Below are positions 1-8,253 of a DNA stretch of 35,633 nucleotides, piece by piece. Source of the DNA: JBGTCD01 sp041749015 (GTDB lineage Bacteria > Bacteroidota > Bacteroidia > Cytophagales > Cyclobacteriaceae); contig JBGTCD010000126.1 in the NCBI GenBank assembly GCA_041749015.1, positions 1 to 35,633 on the forward strand, written 5' to 3'. Each line of letters opens with the position of its first letter. The stretch's first letter is position 1. The position numbers and the translations under genes were made by a program. The notes under the pieces are model-generated. The model was not told the origin of the DNA. It worked only from the letters and a program-made list of their open reading frames with translations, and ran no database searches.

Positions 1-525
1 AAGATAATCGAAATCTGTAAAGATTTGTTTGAAAAGAAGACAAGAGATTATGGTACTGCCTGGCGTGTATTGAGGCTTTCATCCATTACAGACCAGATTT
101 TTATCAAAGCGAGAAGGATTCGCTCCATTCAGGAGAAAAAGAAAAGTCTGGTGCAGGAGGGTCAGTGGGAGGAATTTTTAGGCATTGTAAATTATGCTGC
201 TCTGGCCCTGGTACAAATGGGCCTTGAAAATGACAAGCGGCTGGAGCTCAGTTTTGAAGTGCTGGAACCCCTCTATGATGGGGTCCTGGATGAGACATAC
301 GCCTTGCTTACGCACAAAAATCATGATTATGGAGAGGCCTGGAGGGATATGCGGGTGAGCTCTATTACCGATATCATATTGATGAAATTACTTAGAGTAA
401 AGCAAATCGAAGATAATCAGGGCAAGACTCTGGTTTCTGAGGGCATCAAAGCCAACTATCAGGACATGATCAACTATGCAGTATTTGCCTTAATAAAATT
501 AGATGATGAAATCGAGCATGACTAA
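1..525 (+). CDS. DUF1599 (nucleotide modification associated domain 1) protein, 5' end outside window
   Basis: The reading frame is open from base 1, so the gene starts upstream of the window; a TTG at 25 is internal and not the start. The protein holds two copies of one motif: DYGTAWRVLRLSSITDQI near the N-terminus and DYGEAWRDMRVSSITDII about 90 residues later, each followed by a basic helix (KARRIRSIQ; KLLRVKQIE). This tandem arrangement is characteristic of DUF1599 proteins, common in Bacteroidota; the domain has been associated by others with nucleotide or DNA base modification, but no reaction is established here. No signal peptide or membrane segment is visible in the part seen, so it is probably cytoplasmic. 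In relatives it often sits beside the DoxX-like gene found next here, which supports the family call. Confidence 0.88.
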   Translation, partial: KIIEICKDLFEKKTRDYGTAWRVLRLSSITDQIFIKARRIRSIQEKKKSLVQEGQWEEFLGIVNYAALALVQMGLENDKRLELSFEVLEPLYDGVLDETYALLTHKNHDYGEAWRDMRVSSITDIILMKLLRVKQIEDNQGKTLVSEGIKANYQDMINYAVFALIKLDDEIEHD

Positions 526-545
526 AGTGACACCCAAAGGCAGGA

Positions 546-610
546 TTATAATTATGCGAGATTCCACCTGCCTGCGGTAGGCAGGTCTGACCATAAAAAA
601 ATAATTATAA
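546..610. repeat. Nested inverted repeats between DUF1599 and DoxX genes
   Basis: A perfect 8-bp palindrome (ACCTGCCT, 5-base loop GCGGT, AGGCAGGT) lies at 566-586. It is flanked by a second inverted pair, TTATAATTAT at 546-555 and ATAATTATAA at 601-610, just before the ATG at 615. The GC-rich hairpin resembles the short palindromic (REP-like) repeats scattered through many Bacteroidota genomes; that family membership is inferred. It could act as a terminator or attenuator, but it lacks a following T-run on the + strand. Confidence 0.5.
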
Positions 611-614
611 ACAG

Positions 615-1715
615 ATGAAAAGGATAATTGATGAAATATGCCGGTTTGGCGTAGGAGGGCTTTTTATTTTTTCTGGTTTGATCAAGCTTAATGATCCAAT
701 TGGGACGGAGATCAAGCTTGATGAATATTTTGTAGTCTTTGCTGCTGATTTTGCTTCCTTCTTTTCAGTTTTTCAACCATTTGCAATGGTGATCGGGTTC
801 ACCTTAATCGTTTTGGAAGTGGTGTTGGGAGTAGCGGTGCTCATGAAATATAAAATGAATGTCACCACCTGGATATTGCTGCTAATTATTATGTTCTTTA
901 CCTTTTTGACTTTTTACTCAGCGTATTTTGATAAAGTTACGGATTGCGGCTGTTTTGGGGATGCCATACCGCTTACCCCATGGCAGTCTTTTTATAAAGA
1001 TGTCATCCTGGTATTACTGATAGCGCATTTATTTTGGTATAGAAGTTCTTATGAACCTGTATTCAGGAAATTCACCGGCAACATGATCATTGTCTCGGTA
1101 ACCATAGTTTCATTTATTTTTGGAGCCTATGTATTGAGGCACCTCCCGGTTAAAGACTTTAGAGCCTATAAAATTGGCAACCACCTGCCTGATCTCATGG
1201 TGCCTGAGGAGGATCCGGTCATTGAGTATATCTTTAAAAAGAAGGGTAAGGAAATCAAGTCAGAAAAATATCTTTCTTCAGACGATGGGTATGAATACGT
1301 GGATTCAAGGATATTGAACGAGGATAAAATTGTCCCCAAGTTGGTGGACTTCAGCCTTACGGATGCGGATGGCAATGACTTCACCCAGGAATTCCTGAAT
1401 GGTACGAAGTTGGTTTTCGTGATCGAAAATGTTAGTACCGCCAAAACAAAAAATATCAAAAAAATCAGTGAGTTAATCACCGCCCTACCAGGTGGTATCG
1501 ATCCATTAATCATGACCGCCTCTTCAGAACAGGAGATTGAGGTATTTCGGCATGAGCACCAATTGGCTGCTCCTGTTTATTTCTCTGATGCTACAGTACT
1601 TAAAGCCATGGTAAGGGCTAATCCTGGCATCATTTTAATACGGCAGGGTACCGTAAAGGGTAAGTGGCATCATAACGATACACCGGGCCTTGATGGCCTC
1701 GCCAAAAGACTATGA
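615..1715 (+). CDS. BT_3928-type DoxX family membrane protein with C-terminal periplasmic domain
   Basis: A 366-residue protein. The N-terminal part (residues 8-175) has about five hydrophobic segments of the DoxX/MauE type and contains the Cys pair DCGCFGD at 110-116, a hallmark of this family, placed between membrane segments. From about residue 180 it is soluble and resembles a thioredoxin-like fold (PKLVDFSLTDADGNDF near 241-256), but no CxxC active site is present in that part. The family is widespread in Bacteroidota, where it is named after BT_3928, and its function is not known; the MauE/DoxX relationship suggests membrane redox chemistry (inference). The ATG at 615 is preceded by a palindromic leader. 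The stop codon overlaps the start of the next gene in an ATGA arrangement, so the two are translationally coupled. Confidence 0.85.
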   Translation: MKRIIDEICRFGVGGLFIFSGLIKLNDPIGTEIKLDEYFVVFAADFASFFSVFQPFAMVIGFTLIVLEVVLGVAVLMKYKMNVTTWILLLIIMFFTFLTFYSAYFDKVTDCGCFGDAIPLTPWQSFYKDVILVLLIAHLFWYRSSYEPVFRKFTGNMIIVSVTIVSFIFGAYVLRHLPVKDFRAYKIGNHLPDLMVPEEDPVIEYIFKKKGKEIKSEKYLSSDDGYEYVDSRILNEDKIVPKLVDFSLTDADGNDFTQEFLNGTKLVFVIENVSTAKTKNIKKISELITALPGGIDPLIMTASSEQEIEVFRHEHQLAAPVYFSDATVLKAMVRANPGIILIRQGTVKGKWHHNDTPGLDGLAKRL

Positions 1716-2221
1716 GACATCTTTACCTGATGGGAATGCCGGGCTCAGGCAAAACCTACTGGATGGAGGCCCTGTCCGGAGCCTCCAGGGTGGAAGGTCT
1801 GGACCTGGATGCGGAGATAGAGGCCCGAGCAGGGATGCCTATTAGTGAAATTTTTGCCCGGCATGGCGAGGAGTACTTCAGGAAGCAGGAACATCTGGCT
1901 TTGGCATCAGTAGCCGGGAGAAAAGGTCCGCTCATTGTTGCCCTTGGAGGCGGCACGCCTACATTCATAGAAAATTTTGATCTGATCAGAAAATCCGGAA
2001 TCTCCGTCTTCCTTGATGTTAGTCTGGAAACTTTAATAAATAGAGTACGGATACAAAGAGGTAGACCACTTCTGGATTCGGATGATGCTGAGGAAATGCG
2101 TGATAAGCTCATAAGCCTTTACCATGCCAGGATGCCCTCATATGAAAAAGCTGATTTTATAATTAAGGAGTCAAAGCTTGATTTATCCCGACTGATGCAG
2201 ATTTTATCCGATATGGATTAA
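1712..2221 (+). CDS. aroK: Shikimate kinase
   Basis: Phosphorylates shikimate at the 3-hydroxyl with ATP, fifth step of the chorismate (aromatic amino acid) pathway, in the cytoplasm. At 169 residues it has the usual length. Visible motifs: Walker A GMPGSGKT at 8-15; DLD at 31-33, the Mg/shikimate-binding aspartates; EYFRKQE at 54-60 with the substrate-binding arginine R57; the GGG loop ALGGGT at 77-82; and the lid RGRPLL near 116-121 with its nucleotide-contacting arginine. The start overlaps the preceding DoxX gene by 4 bases (ATGA), indicating coupling. Its 3' end overlaps the stop codon of the convergent outer-membrane gene by 4 bases, leaving no room for an intergenic terminator. Confidence 0.95.
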   Translation: MRHLYLMGMPGSGKTYWMEALSGASRVEGLDLDAEIEARAGMPISEIFARHGEEYFRKQEHLALASVAGRKGPLIVALGGGTPTFIENFDLIRKSGISVFLDVSLETLINRVRIQRGRPLLDSDDAEEMRDKLISLYHARMPSYEKADFIIKESKLDLSRLMQILSDMD

Positions 2222-3723
2222 AAAGGAAACCCTACTGTGAGCATGAAGGTAGACGGGTTGAAGTCAATATCAGCACGTGAGTCGACCCCGGTTGGAAAAG
2301 CAAAAAAGATACCTTGTCTTGATGTGTTGATATAGGCAAGATCTATATAGAAATTTTTGGCCCTGTATCCGGCACCTGCTGTAAAACTTTGTACGGATCG
2401 GTTGACCCCATCATTAACTGCTGAAGGAAGCACTGGATCAGTGGAAAGTGAATATCCACCCCGTAGCCTGAAACTACTCAATCGTACCTCCGCCCCACCT
2501 CTTAAATTATAAGCTGCCCGGTAAGTTTCACTAATCGTATTATTCTGACCACTTAAGTCAACATCAAAATCCTTGGACCTTAAGTTCATTTGGTTAAAAT
2601 TCACACGTTCGGCATCCAGACTGATGAAACCATTTTTTCCAAGAAATATTGAGGCACCTACTCCTATTCGGCTAGGGGAAGTAAGGGCATAATTAGTGAT
2701 GAGTAAGTCGTTTAAGAATTCTTCGTCTCTTAAAACCCTTACCCCAGGGTAATCAAAATTATTCCAATTGGATCTCATTCTGGCATCATATTCATCAAAT
2801 ACTCCGTACCAGGTAGGAGTTGTGTAGTTGACACCAATTTGGACTTCTTGAAGAAGTCTGTAAATCAAACCGAAACTGAAGTTTATACCCGTACCATTGA
2901 CATCCAAAAACTCTAATTGCCTAAGAGAATTTATGTTACCCTGACCTTCAGGGGGGAATCGTTCTGTATAAATTCTTGCAGAAGAATATCTAAAGGTTTG
3001 AATACCTAGTGAAGCCCCAAAAAAAAGCACATCGTCAAAGTTTCCGCCATAAGCAAGCCCTATTTTGGAATGTGAACCGCCAAGTTCGATAGATCCAGTC
3101 TGGTTGACCGCACCATCGTCAGCATAGGAAAAGTAGGAAGTGCTTCCTGGATCACCGTCAGGCTCAATCAAAAATGCTTCATAGGCCAAATTGGTGTAAA
3201 ATCCCAAATCTTCTACAGCAATACCGTTGGCTGCCTCAAGCCAATTATCTATAATTGAGAGGGGATTACCTTCTCTACCATAGATAAGGTTTTGATTAAA
3301 ATTCCCTATACGGTTAAAACTGATTCCAAATGATCCTCCCCTGAATTTCCCGGAAGTAAATTCATCTTTTGATTTATTGAAAACAAGTCCAAAATTTGGG
3401 ACATGAAAATTACCAGTAGTACCCTCAGCCCCTGCTCCAAAAAAAGTAGTACTTGAGTTTCTTGAACTGTTGGCTAAGGAAATAGAGGCATCATTCCTAT
3501 TATACATCCCAAGGCCGGCTGGATTACCTGTGATGGAGCTGATATCTCCACCAAGGGAGAGTTGGGCACCACCGAGTCCTTGTACCCTTGCAGTTCCACC
3601 GATCTCTGTCTGGCTGAATAATAGGGCCAGTTCATGATACTCTTGTGCCTGGGCATAAGAAAACCCTGGCAGGCAAAGTCCTAAAACCCAGCCTGCCAGG
3701 GCTGTATATAATATTCTCTTCAT
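2218..3723 (-). CDS. FadL/OmpP1-family outer-membrane beta-barrel (PorV-like)
   Basis: A 501-residue exported protein with a clear signal peptide (MKRILYTALAGWVLGLCL..., cleavage after YAQA near 26). The mature N-terminus contains GGTARVQGLGGAQLSLGGDISSITGNPAGLGMY, rewritten in parts: the GGTAR..GLGGA block and the NPAGLG block are typical of Bacteroidota members of the FadL/TodX and PorV-type outer-membrane family. The rest is alternating aromatic beta-strand pattern, ending in a C-terminal Phe (TVGFPF). FadL members move hydrophobic substrates across the outer membrane, while PorV is a T9SS component; the sequence does not decide between them, and a housekeeping role as a general outer-membrane transport protein is the safer call. 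It lies 32 bases downstream of the Met-rich secreted protein gene and is likely co-transcribed with it. Confidence 0.82.
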   Translation of the reverse strand: MKRILYTALAGWVLGLCLPGFSYAQAQEYHELALLFSQTEIGGTARVQGLGGAQLSLGGDISSITGNPAGLGMYNRNDASISLANSSRNSSTTFFGAGAEGTTGNFHVPNFGLVFNKSKDEFTSGKFRGGSFGISFNRIGNFNQNLIYGREGNPLSIIDNWLEAANGIAVEDLGFYTNLAYEAFLIEPDGDPGSTSYFSYADDGAVNQTGSIELGGSHSKIGLAYGGNFDDVLFFGASLGIQTFRYSSARIYTERFPPEGQGNINSLRQLEFLDVNGTGINFSFGLIYRLLQEVQIGVNYTTPTWYGVFDEYDARMRSNWNNFDYPGVRVLRDEEFLNDLLITNYALTSPSRIGVGASIFLGKNGFISLDAERVNFNQMNLRSKDFDVDLSGQNNTISETYRAAYNLRGGAEVRLSSFRLRGGYSLSTDPVLPSAVNDGVNRSVQSFTAGAGYRAKNFYIDLAYINTSRQGIFFAFPTGVDSRADIDFNPSTFMLTVGFPF

Positions 3724-3755
3724 CGAGTCTTTTTTAGAAGTTAAGGAACCTATGA

Positions 3756-5108
3756 TTAGTTACCTCTTCCACCACCTCTGGATCCACCACCGCTACTTCT
3801 GGTTGCACCACCACTGCTGCCCCTGCTAGGCGCTGAGTAGCTTCCACCACTGCTGCCTCTGCTCGGGCTGCTGAAACTCCTGTTAGGACTGCTGCTCCTT
3901 GAAGGGTTGGAGAATGTCCTAGGGCTACTACTTCTCTGTGGTGTATACCCACTTCTGCTCGGTGCAGTGCTGCGATTATAATCAGTAGACCTGTTTCTTG
4001 CAGGAGGGGTATAGTTACTCCTATTCTGCATAGTGTTAGACCGCTGACGATATTGAGAGGTACTCCTGTTAGGATCTAATGAAGACCCTCTGTTGACTGC
4101 AGAAGTTCTGCTTTCAGGTCTGGAATAAGCTTCTCTCGAACGATCAGCACTGGTTCTGTTAGTTACGTTGGTACGTGAACGGTTGTAATAATCGTTTTGA
4201 GCATTAGTATAATCCCTTGTTCTGGCGGTAGTAGCCTGACCTGACCGGCCGCTGCTAGATGCCAGGGCTCTTGAACCCGCTGGTGAGTCAGTATGCTGAC
4301 GGATCATAGAAGACCCTGTATTTCGCGAACCTCTGGTAACTTGTCTGCCACCTTGCTCACCTCCTTGGTTGACGATGATGATGTTGCCACCACCCCATCC
4401 CCATGGATTATACATACCCATACCCATCGGGTGACCCCACATACCCATTGGATGTCCCCATCCGAAGCCCATGCCATAACCCATACCCATTCCGCCATAC
4501 CATCCGCGGTTCCATGAGTTCCAACCATAGCCCATTGACATTCTGAATCCTGGGCGCATGCCCCAGCCACCACCCATCATACCGTAGGGTGACATCATGC
4601 CGTAGTGAGACATCATTCCCATACCATAAGGGTCCATGAAAGGATCGTATCCCCACATGTAAGGATTGTAATGTCTGCTTCTCCATCCCCAGCTATGCAT
4701 CATAAAGGGATCCATCATGGCCATAGTGTGCATGCCGTGCATGCCATAACCATAAGGGTTCATTTGGGTTCCCTGATTCTGGGCACTGTAATAATCGGAA
4801 TTGCTGTAATCTTCAGAGAAGTATTCTAAGTCCTCATCACTGTCAATCTGAGTATTTTCTTCGTTATAACGAGCAATGTATTCAGGATTTACATTCCTGG
4901 CAGACAATCCTTCCTGAGGATTAATTGGTTCTGCCTGAACCCTATCATTTTTAACCTCCCGTTTATCAGAAGCAAATTTTACCTTCTGACGATCTGTCTT
5001 TTTGAAGTACATATCGTCGTATTCGCCCTGGGCATAAACTGCCGGGCTAACGGCAAAAATTGACGTTGCAAATAAAAATACTGATACTTTTTTCATAAAG
5101 GGCTTCAT
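3756..5108 (-). CDS. Secreted Met/Gly/His-rich low-complexity protein
   Basis: A 450-residue protein of unknown function with no cysteine. A signal peptide (residues 1-26, cleavage after AVYA) leads to an acidic/charged segment (27-115), then a segment (116-241) built of Met, Gly, Tyr, Trp, Pro and His: 28 methionines occur between 116 and 232, with short repeats such as GHPMGMWGHPMGMG (218-231) and MMSPYGMMGG. The C-terminal 190 residues are Ser/Arg/Asn/Thr-rich and look disordered, with repeated PSRGSSGG and NRSTS-like units. The start at 5108 is supported by an AAGGAG Shine-Dalgarno sequence about 7 bases upstream, unusual in this phylum. Met/His clusters recall copper-handling proteins, but this is only a resemblance; an adhesive or matrix role is equally possible. 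It precedes the FadL-like gene on the same strand. Confidence 0.75.
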   Translation of the reverse strand: MKPFMKKVSVFLFATSIFAVSPAVYAQGEYDDMYFKKTDRQKVKFASDKREVKNDRVQAEPINPQEGLSARNVNPEYIARYNEENTQIDSDEDLEYFSEDYSNSDYYSAQNQGTQMNPYGYGMHGMHTMAMMDPFMMHSWGWRSRHYNPYMWGYDPFMDPYGMGMMSHYGMMSPYGMMGGGWGMRPGFRMSMGYGWNSWNRGWYGGMGMGYGMGFGWGHPMGMWGHPMGMGMYNPWGWGGGNIIIVNQGGEQGGRQVTRGSRNTGSSMIRQHTDSPAGSRALASSSGRSGQATTARTRDYTNAQNDYYNRSRTNVTNRTSADRSREAYSRPESRTSAVNRGSSLDPNRSTSQYRQRSNTMQNRSNYTPPARNRSTDYNRSTAPSRSGYTPQRSSSPRTFSNPSRSSSPNRSFSSPSRGSSGGSYSAPSRGSSGGATRSSGGGSRGGGRGN

Positions 5109-5187
5109 AGCTTTCTCCTTTCAGTTTTGTTCGCTAATATAACACGAATTTATATACGAGAATTCCCAACGAAGGATATTTTTACTC

Positions 5188-5195
5188 TATATTTG
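5188..5195 (+). promoter_or_regulatory. Candidate -7 box of the proS promoter
   Basis: TATATTTG matches the Bacteroidota -7 consensus TAnnTTTG exactly, 57 bases before the proS ATG. No clear -33 TTTG is seen, so confidence is moderate. Confidence 0.4.
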
Positions 5196-5251
5196 TTGTC
5201 CGTGTTGTTACTTACACTAAAACTAAGCAATTTCTATACCAAACACAAAAA

Positions 5252-6727
5252 ATGGCAAAGGGTTTACCCAAAAGAAGCGAGGATTATTCCTCCTGGTACA
5301 ATGAATTAGTGAAAAGGGCCGATTTGGCCGAGCATTCCGCAGTTAGGGGATGTATGGTAATCAAACCATACGGATATGCCATCTGGGAAAAAATGCAGGC
5401 TGCCATTGATAAAATGTTTAAGGATACCGGGCATTCCAATGCGTATTTTCCTCTTTTTATACCAAAATCATATTTAAGCAAAGAAGCTTCCCATGTGGAG
5501 GGATTTGCCAAAGAGTGTGCGGTGGTGACCCATTACCGGCTTAAGCAAGATCCTGATGGCCCCGGAGTAATCGTAGATCCGGAAGCTAAGCTTGAGGAGG
5601 AACTGATCGTAAGACCCACCTCAGAAACAGTAATCTGGAACACCTATAAAAATTGGATCCAGTCCTATAGGGATTTACCAATTCTGGTGAATCAATGGGC
5701 TAATGTAGTCCGATGGGAGATGCGCACGAGGTTGTTTTTAAGAACCGCAGAATTTCTTTGGCAGGAAGGGCATACAGCCCATGCCACCAAAGATGAGGCC
5801 ATCACGGAAACCCTTCAGATGCTGGAGGTCTATGCCCGTTTTTCGGAAGATTTTATGGGGGTGCCGGTGATTAAAGGCGTGAAATCTGAATCAGAACGAT
5901 TTGCAGGAGCAGTTGACACCTATTGCATCGAGGCGCTGATGCAGGATGGCAAAGCCCTTCAGGCCGGCACGTCACATTTTCTTGGACAAAATTTTGCCAA
6001 AGCCTTTGATGTGCAGTTTGCCAATAAAGAAGGATCTATGGATTATGTGTGGGGTACCTCCTGGGGTGTGAGCACGAGATTGGTTGGTGCACTGATCATG
6101 GCACATTCTGATGATCAAGGTTTGGTTTTGCCACCAAAATTAGCACCATTTGAGGTGGTGATCGTGCCCATTTTCAGAAGTGAAGAGGAACTGGAGCAAA
6201 TTTCAGAAAAGGTAAAAGAGTATAAGCAGGCTCTGGAATTACGCGGTATTACGGTGAAATTTGATGATCGTGATACCTATAAGCCCGGATGGAAATTTGC
6301 TGAATATGAGCTTAAGGGCGTGCCATTGAGGATTGCCATTGGCCCCAGGGATTTGGAGCAGGGAACGGTAGAGCTGGCTCGCCGGGACACCATGACCAAG
6401 GAGGTGGTTCAGGCGGATACACTGGCTGAATACATCCCCCGACTTCTGGAAGACATTCAAAAGTCGATATTTGAAAAAGCCTTGGCCTTCAGGGCGGAAA
6501 ATACCCGCACCACGGATACTTATGATGAATTTAAAGAGATTCTGGATAATAATGGAGGGTTTGTCCTGGCGCACTGGGACGGAACAGCGACTACTGAAGC
6601 GCGCATAAAAGAGGAAACCAAAGCCACGATCCGGTGCATTCCTCTTAATGCAGAAAAAGAAACAGGAACTTGTATTTATTCGGGCAATCCTTCTGATAAA
6701 AGGGTTATTTTTGCTAGATCTTATTAG
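5252..6727 (+). CDS. proS: Prolyl-tRNA synthetase, type 3 (archaeal/eukaryotic-like)
   Basis: Charges tRNA-Pro with proline in the cytoplasm. At 491 residues it is the short type 3 form, lacking the bacterial editing insertion. Class II motifs are visible: RPTSETVIW (121-129), motif 2 RWEMRTRLFLRTAEFLWQEG (154-173), a GTSHFLGQNF proline/ATP loop, and motif 3 GTSWGVSTRLVGALIMAHSD. The anticodon-binding domain follows (from about residue 300), then the C-terminal domain, ending in Tyr (FARSY) as is typical of type 3 enzymes. The C-terminal zinc site appears reduced: only two cysteines (IRCIPL, TGTCIYSG) remain of the four found in zinc-binding homologues. The ATG at 5252 starts MAKGLPKRSEDYSSWY, the expected N-terminus. 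NfeD follows 6 bases after the stop. Confidence 0.96.
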   Translation: MAKGLPKRSEDYSSWYNELVKRADLAEHSAVRGCMVIKPYGYAIWEKMQAAIDKMFKDTGHSNAYFPLFIPKSYLSKEASHVEGFAKECAVVTHYRLKQDPDGPGVIVDPEAKLEEELIVRPTSETVIWNTYKNWIQSYRDLPILVNQWANVVRWEMRTRLFLRTAEFLWQEGHTAHATKDEAITETLQMLEVYARFSEDFMGVPVIKGVKSESERFAGAVDTYCIEALMQDGKALQAGTSHFLGQNFAKAFDVQFANKEGSMDYVWGTSWGVSTRLVGALIMAHSDDQGLVLPPKLAPFEVVIVPIFRSEEELEQISEKVKEYKQALELRGITVKFDDRDTYKPGWKFAEYELKGVPLRIAIGPRDLEQGTVELARRDTMTKEVVQADTLAEYIPRLLEDIQKSIFEKALAFRAENTRTTDTYDEFKEILDNNGGFVLAHWDGTATTEARIKEETKATIRCIPLNAEKETGTCIYSGNPSDKRVIFARSY

Positions 6728-6733
6728 AAGATT

Positions 6734-7204
6734 ATGGAATGGTTTATCGTAGTGACTTTGATCGTGCTTGGGATTACCTTCCTTATCGTGGAGGTAGTAT
6801 TTATCCCTGGGACCACCATTGCAGGCATTATAGGTGCCTCAATGCTGGTAGGTGGCGTGTATTTGGGATTTCAATATTTTGGAACCCCGATAGGCTGGTA
6901 CGTTCTTTTGGTTACTTTTGTGCTCACTGCCGGTGCGGTGATTTGGGCTCTCAGGTCAAAATCCTGGGAAAGGTTTTCTCTTAAATCCACGATTGGCGGA
7001 AAAGTCAATGAAGATTACTATATTGACCTGGAAGTAGGCATGGAGGGGAAAGCCACCTCAGCGCTTCGACCCATGGGAAAAGCAGAAATAGGTGATAAGG
7101 AATATGAAGTGCGCACGATAGGGCAGTATGTTGATACAGGAGGCCTGGTGACAATAATTAAAATAGATCGTAATAGAATATATGTTGAACCTAAAGCTAA
7201 TTAA
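6734..7204 (+). CDS. NfeD-family membrane protein
   Basis: A 156-residue inner-membrane protein with three hydrophobic segments (about 3-23, 27-48, 54-73) followed by a soluble C-terminal OB-fold (about 95-153: VGMEGKATSALRPMGKAEIG and VDTGGLVTIIKIDRNRIYVEP), the diagnostic NfeD C-terminal domain. It lacks the N-terminal ClpP-like protease domain of long NfeD proteins, so it is a short NfeD1b-type form. Such proteins are typically encoded next to a flotillin/SPFH protein and are thought to act with it in membrane microdomains; here FloA follows 5 bases downstream, in perfect agreement. Spacing of 6 bases from proS suggests one transcript. Confidence 0.9.
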   Translation: MEWFIVVTLIVLGITFLIVEVVFIPGTTIAGIIGASMLVGGVYLGFQYFGTPIGWYVLLVTFVLTAGAVIWALRSKSWERFSLKSTIGGKVNEDYYIDLEVGMEGKATSALRPMGKAEIGDKEYEVRTIGQYVDTGGLVTIIKIDRNRIYVEPKAN

Positions 7205-7209
7205 TTAAA

Positions 7210-8181
7210 ATGGAAATTATTTTCTTTATTCTGGGAGCAATTGTTCTCTTTTTTGTTTTCCTGTATTTCGTGCCCCTTAACCTCTGGATTACCGCGATAT
7301 TTTCAGGGGTAAAAGTAGGACTCTTTGAGCTGATTTTTATGAGGATCAGGAAGGTGCCTCCTGGAATTATTGTTAATTCCCTCATCACTGCCAATAAGGC
7401 GGGTGTGCCGGTGACTACCTCGGAACTTGAGACCCACTTTCTTGCCGGGGGTCATGTACCTTCGGTTATCAAGGCTCTCATTTCGGCTGATAAAGCTAAT
7501 ATCAATCTTACCTTCAAGCAGGCTACCGCCATTGATCTTGCAGGAAGGGATGTATTTGAGGCGGTTCAGATTTCAGTTAATCCTAAAGTAATTACTACCC
7601 CCAGGGTAGCGGCTGTGGCAGCTGATGGTATTCAGTTGATCGCTATCGCCAGAGTAACCGTGCGGGCCAATATCCAACAATTAGTGGGTGGTGCTGGTGA
7701 AGACACCATCCTGGCCAGGGTAGGGGAGGGCATCGTTACTTCTATTGGCTCGGCTGCTAATCACAAGCAGGTGCTTGAAAACCCTGATAAGATTTCAAAA
7801 CTGGTGTTGGAGCGCGGGCTTGATGCTGGTACCGCTTTCGAGATACTTTCTATAGATATTGCTGATGTAGACGTGGGCACTAATATCGGTGCTAAACTGC
7901 AAACAGATCAGGCCTCTGCCGACCTGAAGGTGGCTGAAGCCAAAGCAGAAGAGCGCCGTGCTATGGCGGTAGCTGAGGAGCAGGAAATGAAAGCCAAAGC
8001 CCAGGAAGCACGTGCCAAGGTAATCCTTGCTGAGGCGGAGGTGCCTAAGGCTATTGCAGAATCCTTCCGCAGTGGAAATCTAGGCATCATGGATTTTTAC
8101 CGGATGGAAAATATCAAATCTGATACTGATATGCGTGATGCCATATCGGGTTCAGGCAAAGGCAAGCAGAGTAAGAAATAA
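7210..8181 (+). CDS. floA: Flotillin-like protein FloA
   Basis: A 323-residue SPFH-superfamily protein that forms membrane microdomains. An N-terminal hydrophobic anchor (about 3-22) and a short second hydrophobic patch (WITAIFSGVKVGLFELIFM, 26-44) are followed by the SPFH-like domain (about 50-225), containing the conserved VPPGIIVNSLITANKAG and GLDAGTAFEILSIDIADVDVG blocks that identify the FloA/YqfA branch. Residues about 230-280 form an Ala/Glu/Lys-rich coiled coil (VAEAKAEERRAMAVAEEQEM), the oligomerisation region, and the end is a short charged tail. Paired with the NfeD gene immediately upstream, the usual partner. Followed by a strong hairpin terminator. Confidence 0.93.
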   Translation: MEIIFFILGAIVLFFVFLYFVPLNLWITAIFSGVKVGLFELIFMRIRKVPPGIIVNSLITANKAGVPVTTSELETHFLAGGHVPSVIKALISADKANINLTFKQATAIDLAGRDVFEAVQISVNPKVITTPRVAAVAADGIQLIAIARVTVRANIQQLVGGAGEDTILARVGEGIVTSIGSAANHKQVLENPDKISKLVLERGLDAGTAFEILSIDIADVDVGTNIGAKLQTDQASADLKVAEAKAEERRAMAVAEEQEMKAKAQEARAKVILAEAEVPKAIAESFRSGNLGIMDFYRMENIKSDTDMRDAISGSGKGKQSKK

Positions 8182-8201
8182 TTCCAGACATACTCTAAAA
8201 T

Positions 8202-8236
8202 AAAAAAATCTAACTTTTAACAAGTTGGATTTTTTT
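8202..8236. terminator. Bidirectional intrinsic terminator
   Basis: Fifteen-base arms (8202-8216 and 8222-8236) pair with a single G-U wobble around a 5-base loop TTAAC. Each strand carries a T-run at its 3' side, so it can end both the + strand proS-nfeD-floA transcript and the - strand pruA-Hpt-receiver transcript that converge here. Confidence 0.85.
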
Positions 8237-8253
8237 ATTTTAAAAGGTTTTGA

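Noticed and set aside
3474..3952. Possible tandem repeats at the end of the Met-rich gene as a CRISPR or minisatellite
   Set aside because: The units vary in length and sequence and follow codon boundaries; they are the Ser/Arg/Gly-rich protein tail, not regular repeats with spacers.
4293..4829. Long His/Thr-rich open frames antisense and out of frame to the Met-rich gene
   Set aside because: They are by-products of the ATG/CAT-rich repetitive sequence of the real gene; no start context, and composition is only a mirror of the Met/Gly repeats.
5127..5309. Short + strand frame reading into proS
   Set aside because: Overlaps the proS start in another frame and runs through its promoter box; not protein-like.
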